Positions 16,357 through 25,134 of a stretch of 64,000 nucleotides of DNA are shown piece by piece. Each line of letters begins with the position of its first letter. Within the stretch, counting starts at the first letter, position 1. The position numbers and the translations under genes were made by a program. The notes below the pieces were generated by a model, which was given only the letters and a program-made list of their open reading frames with translations, was not told where the DNA came from and ran no database searches. Source of the DNA: Alienimonas californiensis (GTDB taxonomy: Bacteria > Planctomycetota > Planctomycetia > Planctomycetales > Planctomycetaceae); contig NZ_CP036265.1 in the NCBI RefSeq assembly GCF_007743815.1, forward strand, positions 5,215,823 through 5,279,822. The letters are read 5' to 3'.

Positions 16357-18027
16357 ATGTCCCGACGCGTCCAACTTTACGACACCACCCTCCGCGACGG
16401 CTCGCAGGGCGAGGGCGTCACGTTCAGCGTGCAGGACAAACTGCTGATCACCCAGCGGTTGGACGAAGCGGGCTTCGACTTCATCGAGGGCGGGTTCCCG
16501 CTGTCGAACCCGAAGGACGCCGAGTACTTTCAGCGCGTACGCGACCTGGATTTGAAGCACGCGACCGTGTGCGCGTTCGGGCTGACCCGCCGCAAGAACA
16601 CCGCGGCCGAGGACGACGTCACGCTGAAGGCGCTGGTCGACGCCGGCACGCCGGCGGTCACGGTGGTCGGCAAGACCTGGGATCTGCACGTGAACGAGAT
16701 CATGCGCATCGACCGGGCGGAAAATCTGGCGATGATCGCCGACTCCGTCGCCTTCCTGAAGGCGGAGGGAAAACGGGTGATTTACGACGCGGAGCACTTC
16801 TTCGACGGCTATCGCGCCAATCCGGACTTCGCCCTGGAAACGCTGCGGGCCGCGGCCGACGCCGGGGCGGAGATCGTGGTGCTGTGCGACACCAACGGCG
16901 GCAGCCTGCCGGACTTCGTCGCCCGGGCGGTGCACGCCGCCCGGGAGGCGATCCGCTGCCCCGTCGGCATCCATTGCCACAACGATTCGGACCTCGCCAC
17001 CGCGAACACCCTCGCCGCGGTGCAGGCCGGGGCGATTCAGGTGCAGGGCACGATCAACGGCATCGGCGAGCGCTGCGGCAACGCGGACCTGATCGCCGCC
17101 GCCGCGAACCTCGCCCTCAAACTGGACTTCGACGTTCTGCTTCCGGCCCAGGACGGGGCCGGCGGGGTGCAGCACCTCACGGAACTCAGCCGCTTCGTCT
17201 ACGAGACGGCGAACTTGGCGCTGCGTCGCGGCCAGCCGTTCGTGGGCTCCAGCGCCTTCGCCCACAAGGGCGGGATGCACGTGCACGCCGTCAATCGGCT
17301 GGCCAGCAGCTACGAACACATCGACCCGGCGAAGGTCGGCAACGAACGGCGGATTCTGGTCTCGGAACTATCCGGCCGCTCCAACATCGTCGCCGCGGCG
17401 ACCAAGCTGAAAATCGACGCCGACGACGCCCTGATGCGGACGGTGCTGGCGAAGGTCGTCGAACTGGAGCACGCCGGCTATCAGTTCGAGGCCGCCGAGG
17501 CGAGCTTCGAACTGCTGGTGAAGAAATGCGCCGGCACCTTCCAGTCCCACTTCAACCGGGACCATTACCGGGTGAATATCGAGAGCGGCCAGGAGACGCG
17601 CGTCGCCGGCGAGGAACCGGTGACGGAGGCCAGCATTAAGCTCCGCATCCCCATGCCGGACGGCTCGGAGGAGGTGCGGCACGAGGTGGCCGAGGGCGAC
17701 GGCCCGATCAATGCCCTGGACGCCGCCCTCCGGAAGGCCCTGTTGCCGGTCTACCCGCAGCTCGCCGAGGTCACGCTGACGGACTACAAGGTGCGGGTCA
17801 TCAACCCGACCGAGGGCACCGCGGCGAAGGTGCGGGTAATGATCGAATCCCACGGGTCCGGCCCCGGCGAGCCGGCGGACTGGTCGACGGTCGGCGTGAG
17901 CGAGAACGTCGTGGAAGCCAGTTGGCTGGCCCTGTGCGACAGCATCGAATACGCCCTGGCCCGGACCGCGGCACCGGAAGCGACCGCGGAGGAGTCCGTC
18001 CAACCGCCCGTCCCCTCCCCGTCCTGA
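16357..18027 (+). CDS. cimA: (R)-citramalate synthase
   Basis: A 556-residue DRE-TIM metallolyase family enzyme. It condenses acetyl-CoA with pyruvate to (R)-citramalate, the first step of the pyruvate route to isoleucine. The opening VQLYDTTLRDGSQGEGVTFS contains the signature of the family. The second signature appears as IHCHNDSDLATANTLAAVQAG with the metal-binding HxH, then GTINGIGERCGNADL. The long insert FVGSSAFAHKGGMHVHAV and the C-terminal regulatory domain (about 420-540) are typical of the CimA/TIGR00977 type, not of LeuA. Length also fits. The ATG at 16357 starts directly at the barrel. The valS gene follows 104 nt later. Confidence 0.9.
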   Translation: MSRRVQLYDTTLRDGSQGEGVTFSVQDKLLITQRLDEAGFDFIEGGFPLSNPKDAEYFQRVRDLDLKHATVCAFGLTRRKNTAAEDDVTLKALVDAGTPAVTVVGKTWDLHVNEIMRIDRAENLAMIADSVAFLKAEGKRVIYDAEHFFDGYRANPDFALETLRAAADAGAEIVVLCDTNGGSLPDFVARAVHAAREAIRCPVGIHCHNDSDLATANTLAAVQAGAIQVQGTINGIGERCGNADLIAAAANLALKLDFDVLLPAQDGAGGVQHLTELSRFVYETANLALRRGQPFVGSSAFAHKGGMHVHAVNRLASSYEHIDPAKVGNERRILVSELSGRSNIVAAATKLKIDADDALMRTVLAKVVELEHAGYQFEAAEASFELLVKKCAGTFQSHFNRDHYRVNIESGQETRVAGEEPVTEASIKLRIPMPDGSEEVRHEVAEGDGPINALDAALRKALLPVYPQLAEVTLTDYKVRVINPTEGTAAKVRVMIESHGSGPGEPADWSTVGVSENVVEASWLALCDSIEYALARTAAPEATAEESVQPPVPSPS

Positions 18028-18120
18028 GTCCGCGGGCGGGCCCGGTCGCTCTCCTCCCCTCTGCCCCGCGGGTCTCGCCGACCCGCCGCCCTCCACGGCT
18101 GAACGAAACGGCCGATCTGC

Positions 18121-18126
18121 TAGAAC
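18121..18126 (+). promoter_or_regulatory. -10 box TAGAAC, predicted leaderless valS
   Basis: TAGAAC ends 5 nt before the valS ATG. If it is functional, the transcript would start at about the first codon. The same hexamer precedes prc and the ferredoxin gene. Confidence 0.45.
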
Positions 18127-18131
18127 ACGTC

Positions 18132-21100
18132 ATGGATCTTCCGAAGCAGTACGACCCCGCCGCCGCGGCCGCGAAGTGGACCCCGGTTTGGGACGAGGCC
18201 GGCGTCTCGCACGCCGATCCGCCGGAGACGCTCGGCGTCAGCCCGATCACTGACGCCGCTGAAACGGTTCCGGACGGAGGCGAACCGAAGCCGCCGCACG
18301 CGGTGATGATCCCGCTGCCCAACGTCACCGGCGCCCTGCACATGGGGCACGCCCTCAACGGCACGGTGCAGGATCTCGTCACCCGCTGGCGGCGGATGCA
18401 GGGGTACGAGGCCCTCTGGCAGCCCGGCACCGACCACGCCGGCATCGCCACGCAGGCGGTCGTCGAGCGACGGATGCTGGAGGAGGAAGGCCTCACGCGG
18501 CACGACGTCGGCCGGGAGGCCCTCGTGAACCGCATCTGGGCGTGGAAGGAGACCTACGAGGGCCGCATCCTCGGGCAGCTCAAGTCGCTGGGGGCCAGCG
18601 CGGACTTCCGCCGGACCCGGTTCACGCTGGACGAGATGTGCAGCCGGGCCGTCCGGGCGGCGTTCTTCAAGCTGTTCAGCGACGGCCTGATCTACCGCGG
18701 CAAGCGGCTGGTCAACTGGGATACCCACCTCCAAACCGCCGTCGCCGACGACGAGGTGTTCGAGGAGGAAACGCAGGGGCACTTCTGGACGTTCCACTAC
18801 CCCGTCGTGGACGAGGACGGGCAGGACACGAAGCGGTCCATCCAGTTCAGCACGACCCGGCCGGAGACGATGCTGGGCGACGTGGCCGTCTGCGTGCACC
18901 CCTCGGACGCACGCTACACGGAGTTGGTGGGCGAACGCGTCCGCGTGCCGCTAACCGGCCGGCTGGTGCCGATCATCGCCGACGCCCTGCTGGCCGACCC
19001 GGAGAAAGGCACCGGGGCCGTGAAGGTCACCCCCGCCCACGATCCCAACGACTACGCCTGCGGCCTGCGAAACGGGCTGGAGATGCTGAACGTCCTCAAC
19101 CCGGACGGCACGATGAACGAAGCCGCCGGCCCGTTCGCCAGACTGGACCGGCTGAAGGCCCGCGGCAAGGTCGTGGAGGCGATGGACGAACTCGGCTTCT
19201 ACGACGGCGTCGAGGACCGGGTGATCCAGCTGAAGCACTCCGACCGCTCCAAGACCCCGGTCGAACCGCTGCTGAGCGACCAGTGGTTCGTTCGCATGGG
19301 CCCGTCCGAGGACGGCGCCGACGACGTGGACCTCGCCCAGTCCGCGATCGACGCGGTCGAGGACGGCTCCGTCCGGTTCTATCCCGGCCGCTATCAGAAG
19401 ACGTACACCGACTGGCTCGGCGAGAAGCGGGACTGGTGCATCTCCCGCCAGTTGTGGTGGGGGCACCGGATTCCGATCTGGAGCCGCACCTTCCCCGCCG
19501 GGGAGTTCGATCCGAAGTACCCGGACGGGTGGGAGATTCCCGCGGACGAGTCCGGCCGCGTCGCCGTGCAGACGACCCGCGACGCCGAGGCCGATACGGT
19601 CACCGTGCTGATCTGCATCGGCGAGGGGGCCGAGGACCTGGAGGAGAAGTACGCGGCGGAGGGCTTCGAGCAGGACCCGGACGTGCTCGACACCTGGTTC
19701 AGCAGCGCCCTGTGGCCGTTGGAAACGCTCGGGTGGCCGGAGGAGACGCCGGACCTGTCGTACTTCTATCCCACCGCCGTGCTGGTCACGAGCCGGGACA
19801 TCATCACCCTGTGGGTCGCCCGCATGGTGCTGTTCGGCAAGTACCTGCGGGCTCACCGTCCGCCGGAAGAACAGGTGCCGTTCAAGCACGTCTATATCCA
19901 CCCGAAGATTCTGGACGGCTTCGGGCGGACGATGTCCAAGTCGAAGGGCAACGGCGTCGATCCGCTGGAGCTGGTCGAAAAATACGGTCCGGACGCCGTG
20001 CGGTTCACCATCGCCAGCTTCGCCGGGGAAACGCAGGACGTACGGCTGCCCGTCAGCTACGAGCACCCCGAAACCGGCGAGATCGTCCCGCAAACGCAGG
20101 CGCACACCGAGGCCAAGCCGGCGCAGGACGCCGACGGCAACTTCGTCAAACCGACCGTCCGCTTCCCCAAAGCCAAGGCGGACCTGCAGTACGTCACCCC
20201 CAGCTACGAACCGGACCCCGACGTGCCGGTGGCCCGGGTGGTGGCGGACCGCTTCGAGTACGGCCGGAACTTCTGCAACAAGCTCTACAACGCCGCCCGC
20301 TTCGCGGCGATGAACCTGACCGGCTACACGCCCGGCCCGGTCGCGGCGGAGGAGTTGCAACTCGAAGACCGCTGGGTCCTCTCCCGACTGGCGAAGGTCA
20401 CCGAGGAAGTCGACACGCTGCTGGGCCGCTACCAGCTCGACGCCGCCACCCGGGCGCTGCGGGGCTTCGTCTGGGACGAGTTCTGCGACTGGTACGTCGA
20501 AATGGTCAAACCCCGCCTGCGACTGGCTGAAGGGGAAGAGCAGACCGACGAACGGGCCGCCGCCCAGCGGGTGTTGGTGCACGTGCTGGATTCGATCCTC
20601 CGGTTGCTCCATCCCTGGGCGCCGTTCGTGACGGAGGAGGTCTGGGCGAACCTGAAGGAGATCGCCCCGCAGCGCGGCCTGGCCGAGCCGACGGCGGCCG
20701 CCGACCTGTGCGCCCTCGCCCCCTGGCCGGCGGCCCGGCAGGCGGATGTGGACGACGCGCTCGAAGCCCGGTTCGACGCCTTGAAAGAAGTGGTCGTCGC
20801 CGTGCGGAACGTCCGCGGCGTCTACAACCTCCCGCCGGCGGCCCCGCTGCAACTGCACCTCCGCAGTGCCGAGGACTTCGCCGGGGACCTCGGTTCGATC
20901 GCGGAGCAGTTCGATCAACTCGCCCGGGTCGTGCTGGCGAAGGCCGGCGCCGAGGTGACCCGCCCGCCGGCCAGCGCGGCGTTCTCCCTGAGCGCCGGCG
21001 GCGAGGACGGCGGCCCGGCCGAGGGCTTCATCCCGCTGGGCGACGTGATCGACCTGGACGCCGAACGCGAGCGCCAGCAGGCCGAGGCGGAAAAGCTCCG

Positions 21101-21251
21101 CGGCCACATCGCCGGGCACGAAAAGAAGCTGTCGAACGACAACTTCGTCGCCCGGGCCCCCGCCGAGGTCGTCGAGGGCGTGCGAGAAACGCTCGCCACG
21201 CTGAAGGCCCAGCTCGCCGCCGCGGAGAACGTGCTGGCGGAGTTGTCGTAG
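18132..21251 (+). CDS. valS: Valyl-tRNA synthetase
   Basis: A class I synthetase of 1039 residues. It begins MDLPKQYDPAAAAAKW, the usual N-terminus. The HIGH motif is PNVTGALHMGHALNG (about 63-77), and the editing (CP1) domain spans roughly 200-400 with FSTTRPETMLGDVAV. The catalytic W-box region WGHRIPIW follows. The KMSKS loop is GRTMSKSKGNGVDPLEL (about 598), and the helical anticodon-binding domain contains WDEFCDWYVEMVKPRL. The C-terminal coiled-coil arm (about 975-1039) ends in LAAAENVLAEL. Compared with the E. coli enzyme (951), there are small insertions, one after KMSKS (around 635-690). It lies downstream of citramalate synthase. A long inverted repeat follows the stop by 11 nt. Confidence 0.97.
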   Translation: MDLPKQYDPAAAAAKWTPVWDEAGVSHADPPETLGVSPITDAAETVPDGGEPKPPHAVMIPLPNVTGALHMGHALNGTVQDLVTRWRRMQGYEALWQPGTDHAGIATQAVVERRMLEEEGLTRHDVGREALVNRIWAWKETYEGRILGQLKSLGASADFRRTRFTLDEMCSRAVRAAFFKLFSDGLIYRGKRLVNWDTHLQTAVADDEVFEEETQGHFWTFHYPVVDEDGQDTKRSIQFSTTRPETMLGDVAVCVHPSDARYTELVGERVRVPLTGRLVPIIADALLADPEKGTGAVKVTPAHDPNDYACGLRNGLEMLNVLNPDGTMNEAAGPFARLDRLKARGKVVEAMDELGFYDGVEDRVIQLKHSDRSKTPVEPLLSDQWFVRMGPSEDGADDVDLAQSAIDAVEDGSVRFYPGRYQKTYTDWLGEKRDWCISRQLWWGHRIPIWSRTFPAGEFDPKYPDGWEIPADESGRVAVQTTRDAEADTVTVLICIGEGAEDLEEKYAAEGFEQDPDVLDTWFSSALWPLETLGWPEETPDLSYFYPTAVLVTSRDIITLWVARMVLFGKYLRAHRPPEEQVPFKHVYIHPKILDGFGRTMSKSKGNGVDPLELVEKYGPDAVRFTIASFAGETQDVRLPVSYEHPETGEIVPQTQAHTEAKPAQDADGNFVKPTVRFPKAKADLQYVTPSYEPDPDVPVARVVADRFEYGRNFCNKLYNAARFAAMNLTGYTPGPVAAEELQLEDRWVLSRLAKVTEEVDTLLGRYQLDAATRALRGFVWDEFCDWYVEMVKPRLRLAEGEEQTDERAAAQRVLVHVLDSILRLLHPWAPFVTEEVWANLKEIAPQRGLAEPTAAADLCALAPWPAARQADVDDALEARFDALKEVVVAVRNVRGVYNLPPAAPLQLHLRSAEDFAGDLGSIAEQFDQLARVVLAKAGAEVTRPPASAAFSLSAGGEDGGPAEGFIPLGDVIDLDAERERQQAEAEKLRGHIAGHEKKLSNDNFVARAPAEVVEGVRETLATLKAQLAAAENVLAELS

Positions 21252-21262
21252 CGGCGAGCTGA

Positions 21263-21338
21263 GGCGAGCGGTGGGCGTCAGCCCTCCGTGTTCTCCTACG
21301 CTTCCCAACACACGGAGGGCTGACGCCCACCGCTCGCC
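21263..21338. repeat. Inverted repeat containing the GGCTGACGCCC element
   Basis: A 29-nt arm at 21263-21291 pairs perfectly with 21310-21338 across an 18-nt loop. The right arm includes GGCTGACGCCCACCGCTCG (21318-21336). Nearly identical single arms occur at 55109-55129 and 59081-59101. The hairpin may terminate valS, but it has no T run. It ends directly against a TACACT box. Confidence 0.8.
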
Positions 21339-21344
21339 TACACT
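21339..21344 (+). promoter_or_regulatory. -10-like box TACACT
   Basis: TACACT lies 34 nt before the GTG of the bifunctional-nuclease-family gene and abuts the preceding inverted repeat. Confidence 0.5.
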
Positions 21345-21378
21345 GTATTCCGCCCCGCCCTTCCCCCGGAGTTCGCCC

Positions 21379-21801
21379 GTGCTGGTGCCGATGCGCCTGA
21401 GCCGGATCATCCTGTCCGACATCAACGAACAGCAGGTCCTCTGCCTGACGGAGATCGCCGACGACGGCTCGGACGGCGACCGCACCTTTCCGATTCTGGT
21501 GGGCGAGTTCGAGGCCGGCAGCATCCGCCGGGCCGTCACCGGCGACGCCGCCCCCCGGCCGCTCACGCACGATCTGCTCAAGGCGGCGATCGAGGAGTTG
21601 GGGGCGGAGGTGAAGGACGTCGTGATCTCCCACCTGCAGGATCACACCTACTTCGCCAAGGTCCGCCTCCGCCGGACCGGTGAGGACGGCGCCGAAACCG
21701 AACTCGACAGCCGCCCCTCGGACGCCATCGCCCTGGCCGTCCACCACCACCCCCCCCGCCCGATTTTCGTCAGCGAGTCGGTGCTGGACGAGGTCACCTG
21801 A
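21379..21801 (+). CDS. Bifunctional nuclease family protein (DUF151)
   Basis: A protein of 140 residues, close to the usual size of the BFN/DUF151 domain. The family pattern is visible in LSRIILSDINEQQVLCLTEI, then RTFPILVGEFEAGSIRRAVTG, PRPLTHDLLKAAIEELGAEV and VVISHLQDHTYFAKVRLRR. The signature RPSDAIALAV is at about residue 113-122. Members have been described with RNase and DNase activity in plants and occur widely in bacteria, where the role is unclear. The GTG at 21379 was chosen; the ATG 12 nt later is also possible. It has its own TACACT box. Confidence 0.9.
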   Translation: MLVPMRLSRIILSDINEQQVLCLTEIADDGSDGDRTFPILVGEFEAGSIRRAVTGDAAPRPLTHDLLKAAIEELGAEVKDVVISHLQDHTYFAKVRLRRTGEDGAETELDSRPSDAIALAVHHHPPRPIFVSESVLDEVT

Positions 21802-21832
21802 GCGGCCTGGCCACGCGGGAGCGGCGGAGGAC

Positions 21833-22570
21833 TCAGGCGGCGGGAAGGTCCAGCGCCCGCCCGATCGCCTCCGCCAGGAAGCGGGCGTCGTTCTTCTCCT
21901 CCAAACCTCGCAGCAGCGTACGCTGGCCGCCGTCGGCCGTGCGGGCGAGGACGTCGTAGGTCGTCTGCGGCTGGTTGGACTTCGCTGAGGAGCTGCCGCG
22001 GCGAACGAAGAGAGCGGTGAAGCCGTCGGCGTCGTGGTCGGCCGACCCCCGCCACGGCAGCGGTTCGTGTCGGACCCGCACCCGGCCATGCCCGGCGACG
22101 ACGCTCGTGCGGTTGAAGAACCCGCAAATGACTGTGTAGGTCAGCCCCACGCCGACGGCGACGTGGGCGACCGGGAAGATCACCATCAGCCATTGGAACG
22201 GCCCCCCGCCCATCGGCCCGAAGCCGAACGCCGCCGCGTACCAGAAGATCAGGAACGCGTCCCACCCCACGCAGAAGAACGCCAGCGGGACGTACTTCAG
22301 CGAAAACCAGCGCCACCGGATCGCCACGGCGTCGCCGTATTCCTCCACGGTCCACCCCTCCGGACGGGTGACCGGCGCGGCCGGCGGAGCGGAGGATTTG
22401 CGTGCCGCGGCGTCCGGGCCGTCGCCGGATCGCTGCTCGGCAGGCGAGCCGAACGCGTCCAGCTTCGACACGACCCCGCAGTGATCGCAAGCCGTCAGCC
22501 CGCGGCGAAAGTCGACGCGATCCGCCGACAGCGGCGCGTCGCAGGCCGGACAGCGGACGGGTTCGGGCAT
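21833..22570 (-). CDS. Zinc-ribbon membrane protein, function unknown
   Basis: The protein has 245 residues. The N-terminus carries a two-Cys-pair zinc ribbon: CPACDAPL (about 8-11) and CDHCG (about 28-31). A Ser/Pro/Ala linker follows. Two hydrophobic segments, LKYVPLAFFCVGWDAFLIFWYAAAF and WLMVIFPVAHVAVGVGLTYTV, lie at about 90-145 and would form a membrane hairpin. The C-terminal 90 residues are soluble and beta-rich (GHGRVRVRHEPLPWRG, TTYDVLARTADGGQRTLLRG). No enzymatic motif is seen. The layout resembles small bacterial proteins of unknown role in which a zinc ribbon precedes a membrane hairpin. It converges with the BFN gene, 31 nt apart. Confidence 0.75.
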   Translation of the reverse strand: MPEPVRCPACDAPLSADRVDFRRGLTACDHCGVVSKLDAFGSPAEQRSGDGPDAAARKSSAPPAAPVTRPEGWTVEEYGDAVAIRWRWFSLKYVPLAFFCVGWDAFLIFWYAAAFGFGPMGGGPFQWLMVIFPVAHVAVGVGLTYTVICGFFNRTSVVAGHGRVRVRHEPLPWRGSADHDADGFTALFVRRGSSSAKSNQPQTTYDVLARTADGGQRTLLRGLEEKNDARFLAEAIGRALDLPAA

Positions 22571-22619
22571 GGGGACGGCAACGCTCGGACGGCCGGAATG
22601 GATCAGCCCGGACGGGGCG

Positions 22620-23567
22620 TCAGTTGCACTCCGCTTCCAGCGGCCCTTCCAGTTCGTCCAGGTAGAACAGCCGGCCGGGCAGCGTGGGCATGTACGTGGA
22701 CGGGATCCACGGCGTCGGCTCGTGGCGGAGCGTCATCCAGAAACTCAGGCCCTGCCACTGCATGCCGCGGCCGAGGACGCCGTCGCAGCCGCCGATGATC
22801 CGGTCACTCTGCAGGAACAGCCCCGGGCCGATCGTGTTGGCGTAGGCCGGTACCAGCGTGGTGCGGGATTTGAACGAGGTGATCGCGTTCTGCTCCACGG
22901 TGAGCGGGTGCAGCTTCGCCCCGAGGCGGTGGGTCGCGGTCTTCCACTCCGCTTCGCCGTCGTACTCCGCGGCGAAGTGCGGCTCCCAGAAGGCGATGTG
23001 ACAGACCCGGCCGATTCCGAACACTGTCACCAACTCCGCCCCGTCCGCTTTGAGGGCGGCGATTTTCTCGGCGTAGGTGGGGAGGTTGTCGGCGGTGGCG
23101 AAGTTCCGCTGGCTCTGCGGCGGGGCCGACTTGCCCAGGGGGCCGTAGAACGCCTGCGTCATCGCGTTGGTGAAGGCGCCGGGGTCGTGCGGCGGGAGCG
23201 TGCCGCCCTCGGCGTCGCTCCATTCGTCCATGTTGAAGCCGTGGACATGCCCGCAGTCCACGCCCCATTCGGTCAGGAAGAAGACCGCCCAGCGGTACAT
23301 TCCCATCGGCCCGACGGGCAGGATCATTGCCAGTTGATTCCCCGCCTCGCCGGCCCGGCGGATCGTGAGCGCGATCTCGTGGCCCATGCGGACGTCAAAG
23401 TCCTCCACGGTGTCGCAGGAGACCGGCTCGAAGTCCGCGTGCCAGTGCGGCTGCCGGTCGCGGGCCGTGCCGGGCTCGCCGACGCAGGCGTCGATCGTCC
23501 GTAGGTCCCAGCCGGCGGGGAAGAAGCCTTCCAACAGCGATCCGGGGAGCGTGTCGGGCAGATTCAT
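22620..23567 (-). CDS. NagB-like glucosamine-6-phosphate isomerase homologue
   Basis: The protein has 315 residues. It resembles the NagB/6-phosphogluconolactonase fold: [11 protein letters not shown] (about 106-116) corresponds to the catalytic-acid segment around Asp72 of NagB, and [14 protein letters not shown] (about 184-197) to the GxGxDGHIAFNEP active-site loop. In that loop the Asp is Val188 and the Gly is Cys189, while His190 and Glu195 remain. The central Asp of the deamination triad is therefore missing. It may have altered chemistry or act on another sugar phosphate. The start at 23567 gives [27 protein letters not shown] hexamer 47 nt upstream may be its promoter. It diverges from a TACACT-driven gene. 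Confidence 0.75.
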   Translation of the reverse strand: MNLPDTLPGSLLEGFFPAGWDLRTIDACVGEPGTARDRQPHWHADFEPVSCDTVEDFDVRMGHEIALTIRRAGEAGNQLAMILPVGPMGMYRWAVFFLTEWGVDCGHVHGFNMDEWSDAEGGTLPPHDPGAFTNAMTQAFYGPLGKSAPPQSQRNFATADNLPTYAEKIAALKADGAELVTVFGIGRVCHIAFWEPHFAAEYDGEAEWKTATHRLGAKLHPLTVEQNAITSFKSRTTLVPAYANTIGPGLFLQSDRIIGGCDGVLGRGMQWQGLSFWMTLRHEPTPWIPSTYMPTLPGRLFYLDELEGPLEAECN

Positions 23568-23631
23568 GGCGGACTCGGGCGGGAGCGGAGGCGGGGGGAG
23601 CGGGCGGGTCGCTCACGTTAGCGGGGGTTCG

Positions 23632-23637
23632 TACACT
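23632..23637 (+). promoter_or_regulatory. -10-like box TACACT
   Basis: TACACT lies 25 nt before the ATG at 23663, the expected distance for a short leader. No -35 hexamer is apparent. Confidence 0.55.
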
Positions 23638-23662
23638 CCGCCGCCGTTCCCGGCCCGCCGCG

Positions 23663-25024
23663 ATGTCCGACGCCGATTCGCCCCTTCCCCCGCCCGCCGA
23701 TCCCGAAGGCGAGCCCGCCGAGGTCTCCGCCCCCGGGGCCGCCGCTGCGGCCGAGCCGCCCCCGCGGGTGGAGCCGCGGCCGGTCACCAACCAGCGGGAC
23801 GGCCTCTCCCCGCCCGTCCCGCCCGGCTTGCCCTTTCCGCCGCCGTCGAATCGTCCCGTCGATTGGGCGTGGTGGCTGCCGGAGGTGCGCCTGCTGGAGG
23901 CCCCGCGGATCGCCCTGTCGCCGGTCATCGTGGCACTGGCCTTCGCCGGACTCGTCGCGGCCGCCGCGGGCGACTTCGCGATCCACGAACTGATCGGCGA
24001 CGCGCGGCCCGAAACCGTGACGGCCTTCCCCTGGGATCCGGCGCCCGCGGCGTACTTCGGTCCGCCGCTGCCGGGCGATCTGGAGGAGCGCCCCGCGGTG
24101 CGATCGCTGCTGGCGCCGCTGCACCTTCCGGCGGCGGGCCTAAACGATCTGCTGAGCCTGACTGACTGGCCGCAAACGCTGCGCGGCGCCCTGCGGCTGG
24201 GCTGGGCGTTGCTGGTTTGGGGTTTCTTCGGTACCGCGATCTGCCGGGCGGCCGCGGTGCGGTTCGCGGTCGGGGCGAGCGGTTCGCCGGTTGCGGCGCT
24301 GCGGATGGCGGGGGGACGGTGGATCAGTTCGCTGGGCAGTCCGCTATTGCCGGCCGTCGGGTTGGGCGTGCTGGCTCTGGGGCTAATCGTGCTGGGTTGG
24401 GCGGGCGATCTGCCGGCGGTCGGACCGTGGCTGGTCGCCGTGCTGTGGGGGGCGGCGCTGCTGGCGGGGCTGGCGGCGTTCGTGCTGATCGTGCTGCTGG
24501 CCATCGGCTGGCCGCTGATGATCGCGGCGCTCGCCGTGGAGAACTCCGACGCCTTCGACGCCTTCAGTCGCGCGTTCAGCTACGTCCTCGGCCGTCCGCT
24601 GCGGCTGGTCGTGCACGTCGTCGCCGGGGCGGCGATCGCGGCCGTCGCCGTCCTGCTGGCCCAACTGGCGACCACGGCGGCGGCGCTGCTCGCCGCGGGA
24701 TTCGCCGGCGTGGGGATGGGGCCCGAGGATCTGCGGTCGCTCGGCGTGACGCCGGGGGCGGCGGGAACCGCGGACGCCGCCGTCGCGGGTCGGTTCTGGC
24801 TGACCCTGTGGGTCGCCCTGCCCGCCGCCTACGCGGCCGGGCTGTTCTGGACGCTGGTCACGGTAAGTTACTTCCTGCTCCGCTACGCCGACGACGGCGT
24901 CGAAACGGACGAACTCTGGCAGCCCGACCGGGCCCTTCCCCCCGACGACGGGACGGTCCCCCGCTTCGGCGTCTCAGCCAGCAGCATGCCGGTGATCGAA
25001 CGCCCGCACCGGCCGACGGTGTAG
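23663..25024 (+). CDS. Polytopic membrane protein, function unknown
   Basis: The protein has 453 residues. An acidic Pro/Ala-rich cytoplasmic N-terminus of about 80 residues is followed by membrane segments. Examples are LSPVIVALAFAGLVAAAAGD (about 94), LGWALLVWGFFGTAICRAAAV (about 182), LLPAVGLGVLALGLIVLGWA, WLVAVLWGAALLAGLAAFVL, a long helix through LRLVVHVVAGAAIAAVAVLL and LTLWVALPAAYAAGLFWTLV near 400. The loop ALAVENSDAFDAFSRAFSYV resembles a motif in membrane proteins with a glycerophosphoryl-diester or stage II sporulation-like membrane domain. That is too weak to name it. The C-terminal tail is soluble. Confidence 0.75.
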   Translation: MSDADSPLPPPADPEGEPAEVSAPGAAAAAEPPPRVEPRPVTNQRDGLSPPVPPGLPFPPPSNRPVDWAWWLPEVRLLEAPRIALSPVIVALAFAGLVAAAAGDFAIHELIGDARPETVTAFPWDPAPAAYFGPPLPGDLEERPAVRSLLAPLHLPAAGLNDLLSLTDWPQTLRGALRLGWALLVWGFFGTAICRAAAVRFAVGASGSPVAALRMAGGRWISSLGSPLLPAVGLGVLALGLIVLGWAGDLPAVGPWLVAVLWGAALLAGLAAFVLIVLLAIGWPLMIAALAVENSDAFDAFSRAFSYVLGRPLRLVVHVVAGAAIAAVAVLLAQLATTAAALLAAGFAGVGMGPEDLRSLGVTPGAAGTADAAVAGRFWLTLWVALPAAYAAGLFWTLVTVSYFLLRYADDGVETDELWQPDRALPPDDGTVPRFGVSASSMPVIERPHRPTV

Positions 25025-25040
25025 AAATCTTGTAGAAGCA

Positions 25041-25114
25041 TCAAGGACCAAGAACTCAAGAACCGAGGGGACGAGCGGCCCACCTGCTTTGGTTCTTGAA
25101 TTCTTGGTCCTTGA
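25041..25114. repeat. Imperfect 24-bp inverted repeat, AT-richer than its surroundings
   Basis: The arms 25041-25064 and 25091-25114 match with one mismatch across a 26-nt loop. The arms contain AAGGACCAAGAACTCAAG and are strikingly less GC-rich than the chromosome around them. It separates two convergent genes, so it could act as a bidirectional terminator. Its composition suggests an acquired repeat unit. Confidence 0.8.
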
Positions 25115-25134
25115 GATTTCGACCACAGGCCGCC

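Noticed and set aside
18951-21581. An 876-codon open frame antisense to valS
   Set aside because: valS is complete on the plus strand, and the antisense frame has no start context or conserved motif.
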